From: Candidatus Treponema faecavium
Lineage (GTDB): Bacteria > Spirochaetota > Spirochaetia > Treponematales > Treponemataceae
DNA: 13,848 bases
Direction of reading: 5' to 3'
NCBI GenBank assembly: GCA_019113455.1
Contig: DXHG01000047.1
Span: forward strand, 1 to 13,848
A model generated the notes under the pieces. The model was not told the origin of the DNA. It did no database searches and was given only the letters and a program-made list of their open reading frames with translations. Shown here piece after piece: positions 13,818 to 13,848 of this stretch. The position numbers and the translations under genes were made by a program. Numbering within the stretch: the first letter of the stretch is position 1; each line of letters begins with the position of its first letter.

Positions 13818-13848
13818 CCAGGTTTCTCTCCCTCCCCAAAAAACAAAT

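Overview
The window looks like chromosomal DNA of an anaerobic, succinate-forming bacterium. Its core is one long plus-strand operon (442-12168) that encodes the reductive C4 branch (oxaloacetate -> malate -> fumarate -> succinate) together with a full cytoplasmic HdrABC/FlxABCD-type electron-transfer machine. My best guess for the host is a spirochaete of the Treponema type. This rests on the fermentative gene content, a downstream lipoprotein with a relaxed lipobox and a G8 tract, and my impression of the mid-GC codon use. It is a low-to-moderate confidence inference, because no taxonomic marker gene is present.

Layout. Positions 1-441 hold a ~200-nt nested palindromic repeat, a small hairpin and a plausible promoter. 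The operon then runs: lactate/malate dehydrogenase (442-1389), class II fumarase (1434-2810), HdrB (2828-3631), HdrC (3631-4017), HdrA (4027-6021), MvhD/FlxD (6012-6458), two different [4Fe-4S] proteins of the FlxC and FlxB type (6443-7315, 7315-8340), FlxA flavin/NAD oxidoreductase with a [2Fe-2S] site (8340-9167), a fumarate-reductase-type iron-sulfur subunit (9212-9886), a fumarate-reductase-type flavoprotein (9898-11511), a 97-aa three-helix membrane protein (11579-11872) and an 83-aa NuoE/HoxE-like [2Fe-2S] protein (11917-12168). A strong intrinsic terminator ends the unit (12185-12233). Genes overlap or lie within 70 nt of each other throughout, and three junctions are TGATG stop/start overlaps.

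How it may work. FlxA would take electrons from NADH, FlxB/C/D would pass them to HdrA, and the bifurcating FAD of HdrA would split them between ferredoxin and a high-potential acceptor. In methanogens that acceptor is a disulfide reduced at HdrB. Here the adjacent fumarate reductase has no membrane anchor, lacks the histidine for covalent FAD, and has an iron-sulfur subunit without the HdrB-like domain found in methanogen thiol:fumarate reductase. I therefore infer that HdrBC may hand electrons to this soluble fumarate reductase. That would give an NADH-dependent, ferredoxin-reducing (electron-bifurcating) fumarate reductase, supplied with fumarate by the first two operon genes.

Downstream, a second copy of the ~200-nt palindromic repeat (12279-12475) lies in inverted orientation to the first, so the two copies bracket the whole operon. 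Next comes a lipoprotein gene (12727-13443) with its own candidate promoter, a G8 tract and a 15-bp terminator hairpin. The last ~300 nt are a dense tandem array of perfect, short-loop hairpins of unknown role. No RNA genes, CRISPR arrays or transposases are seen.
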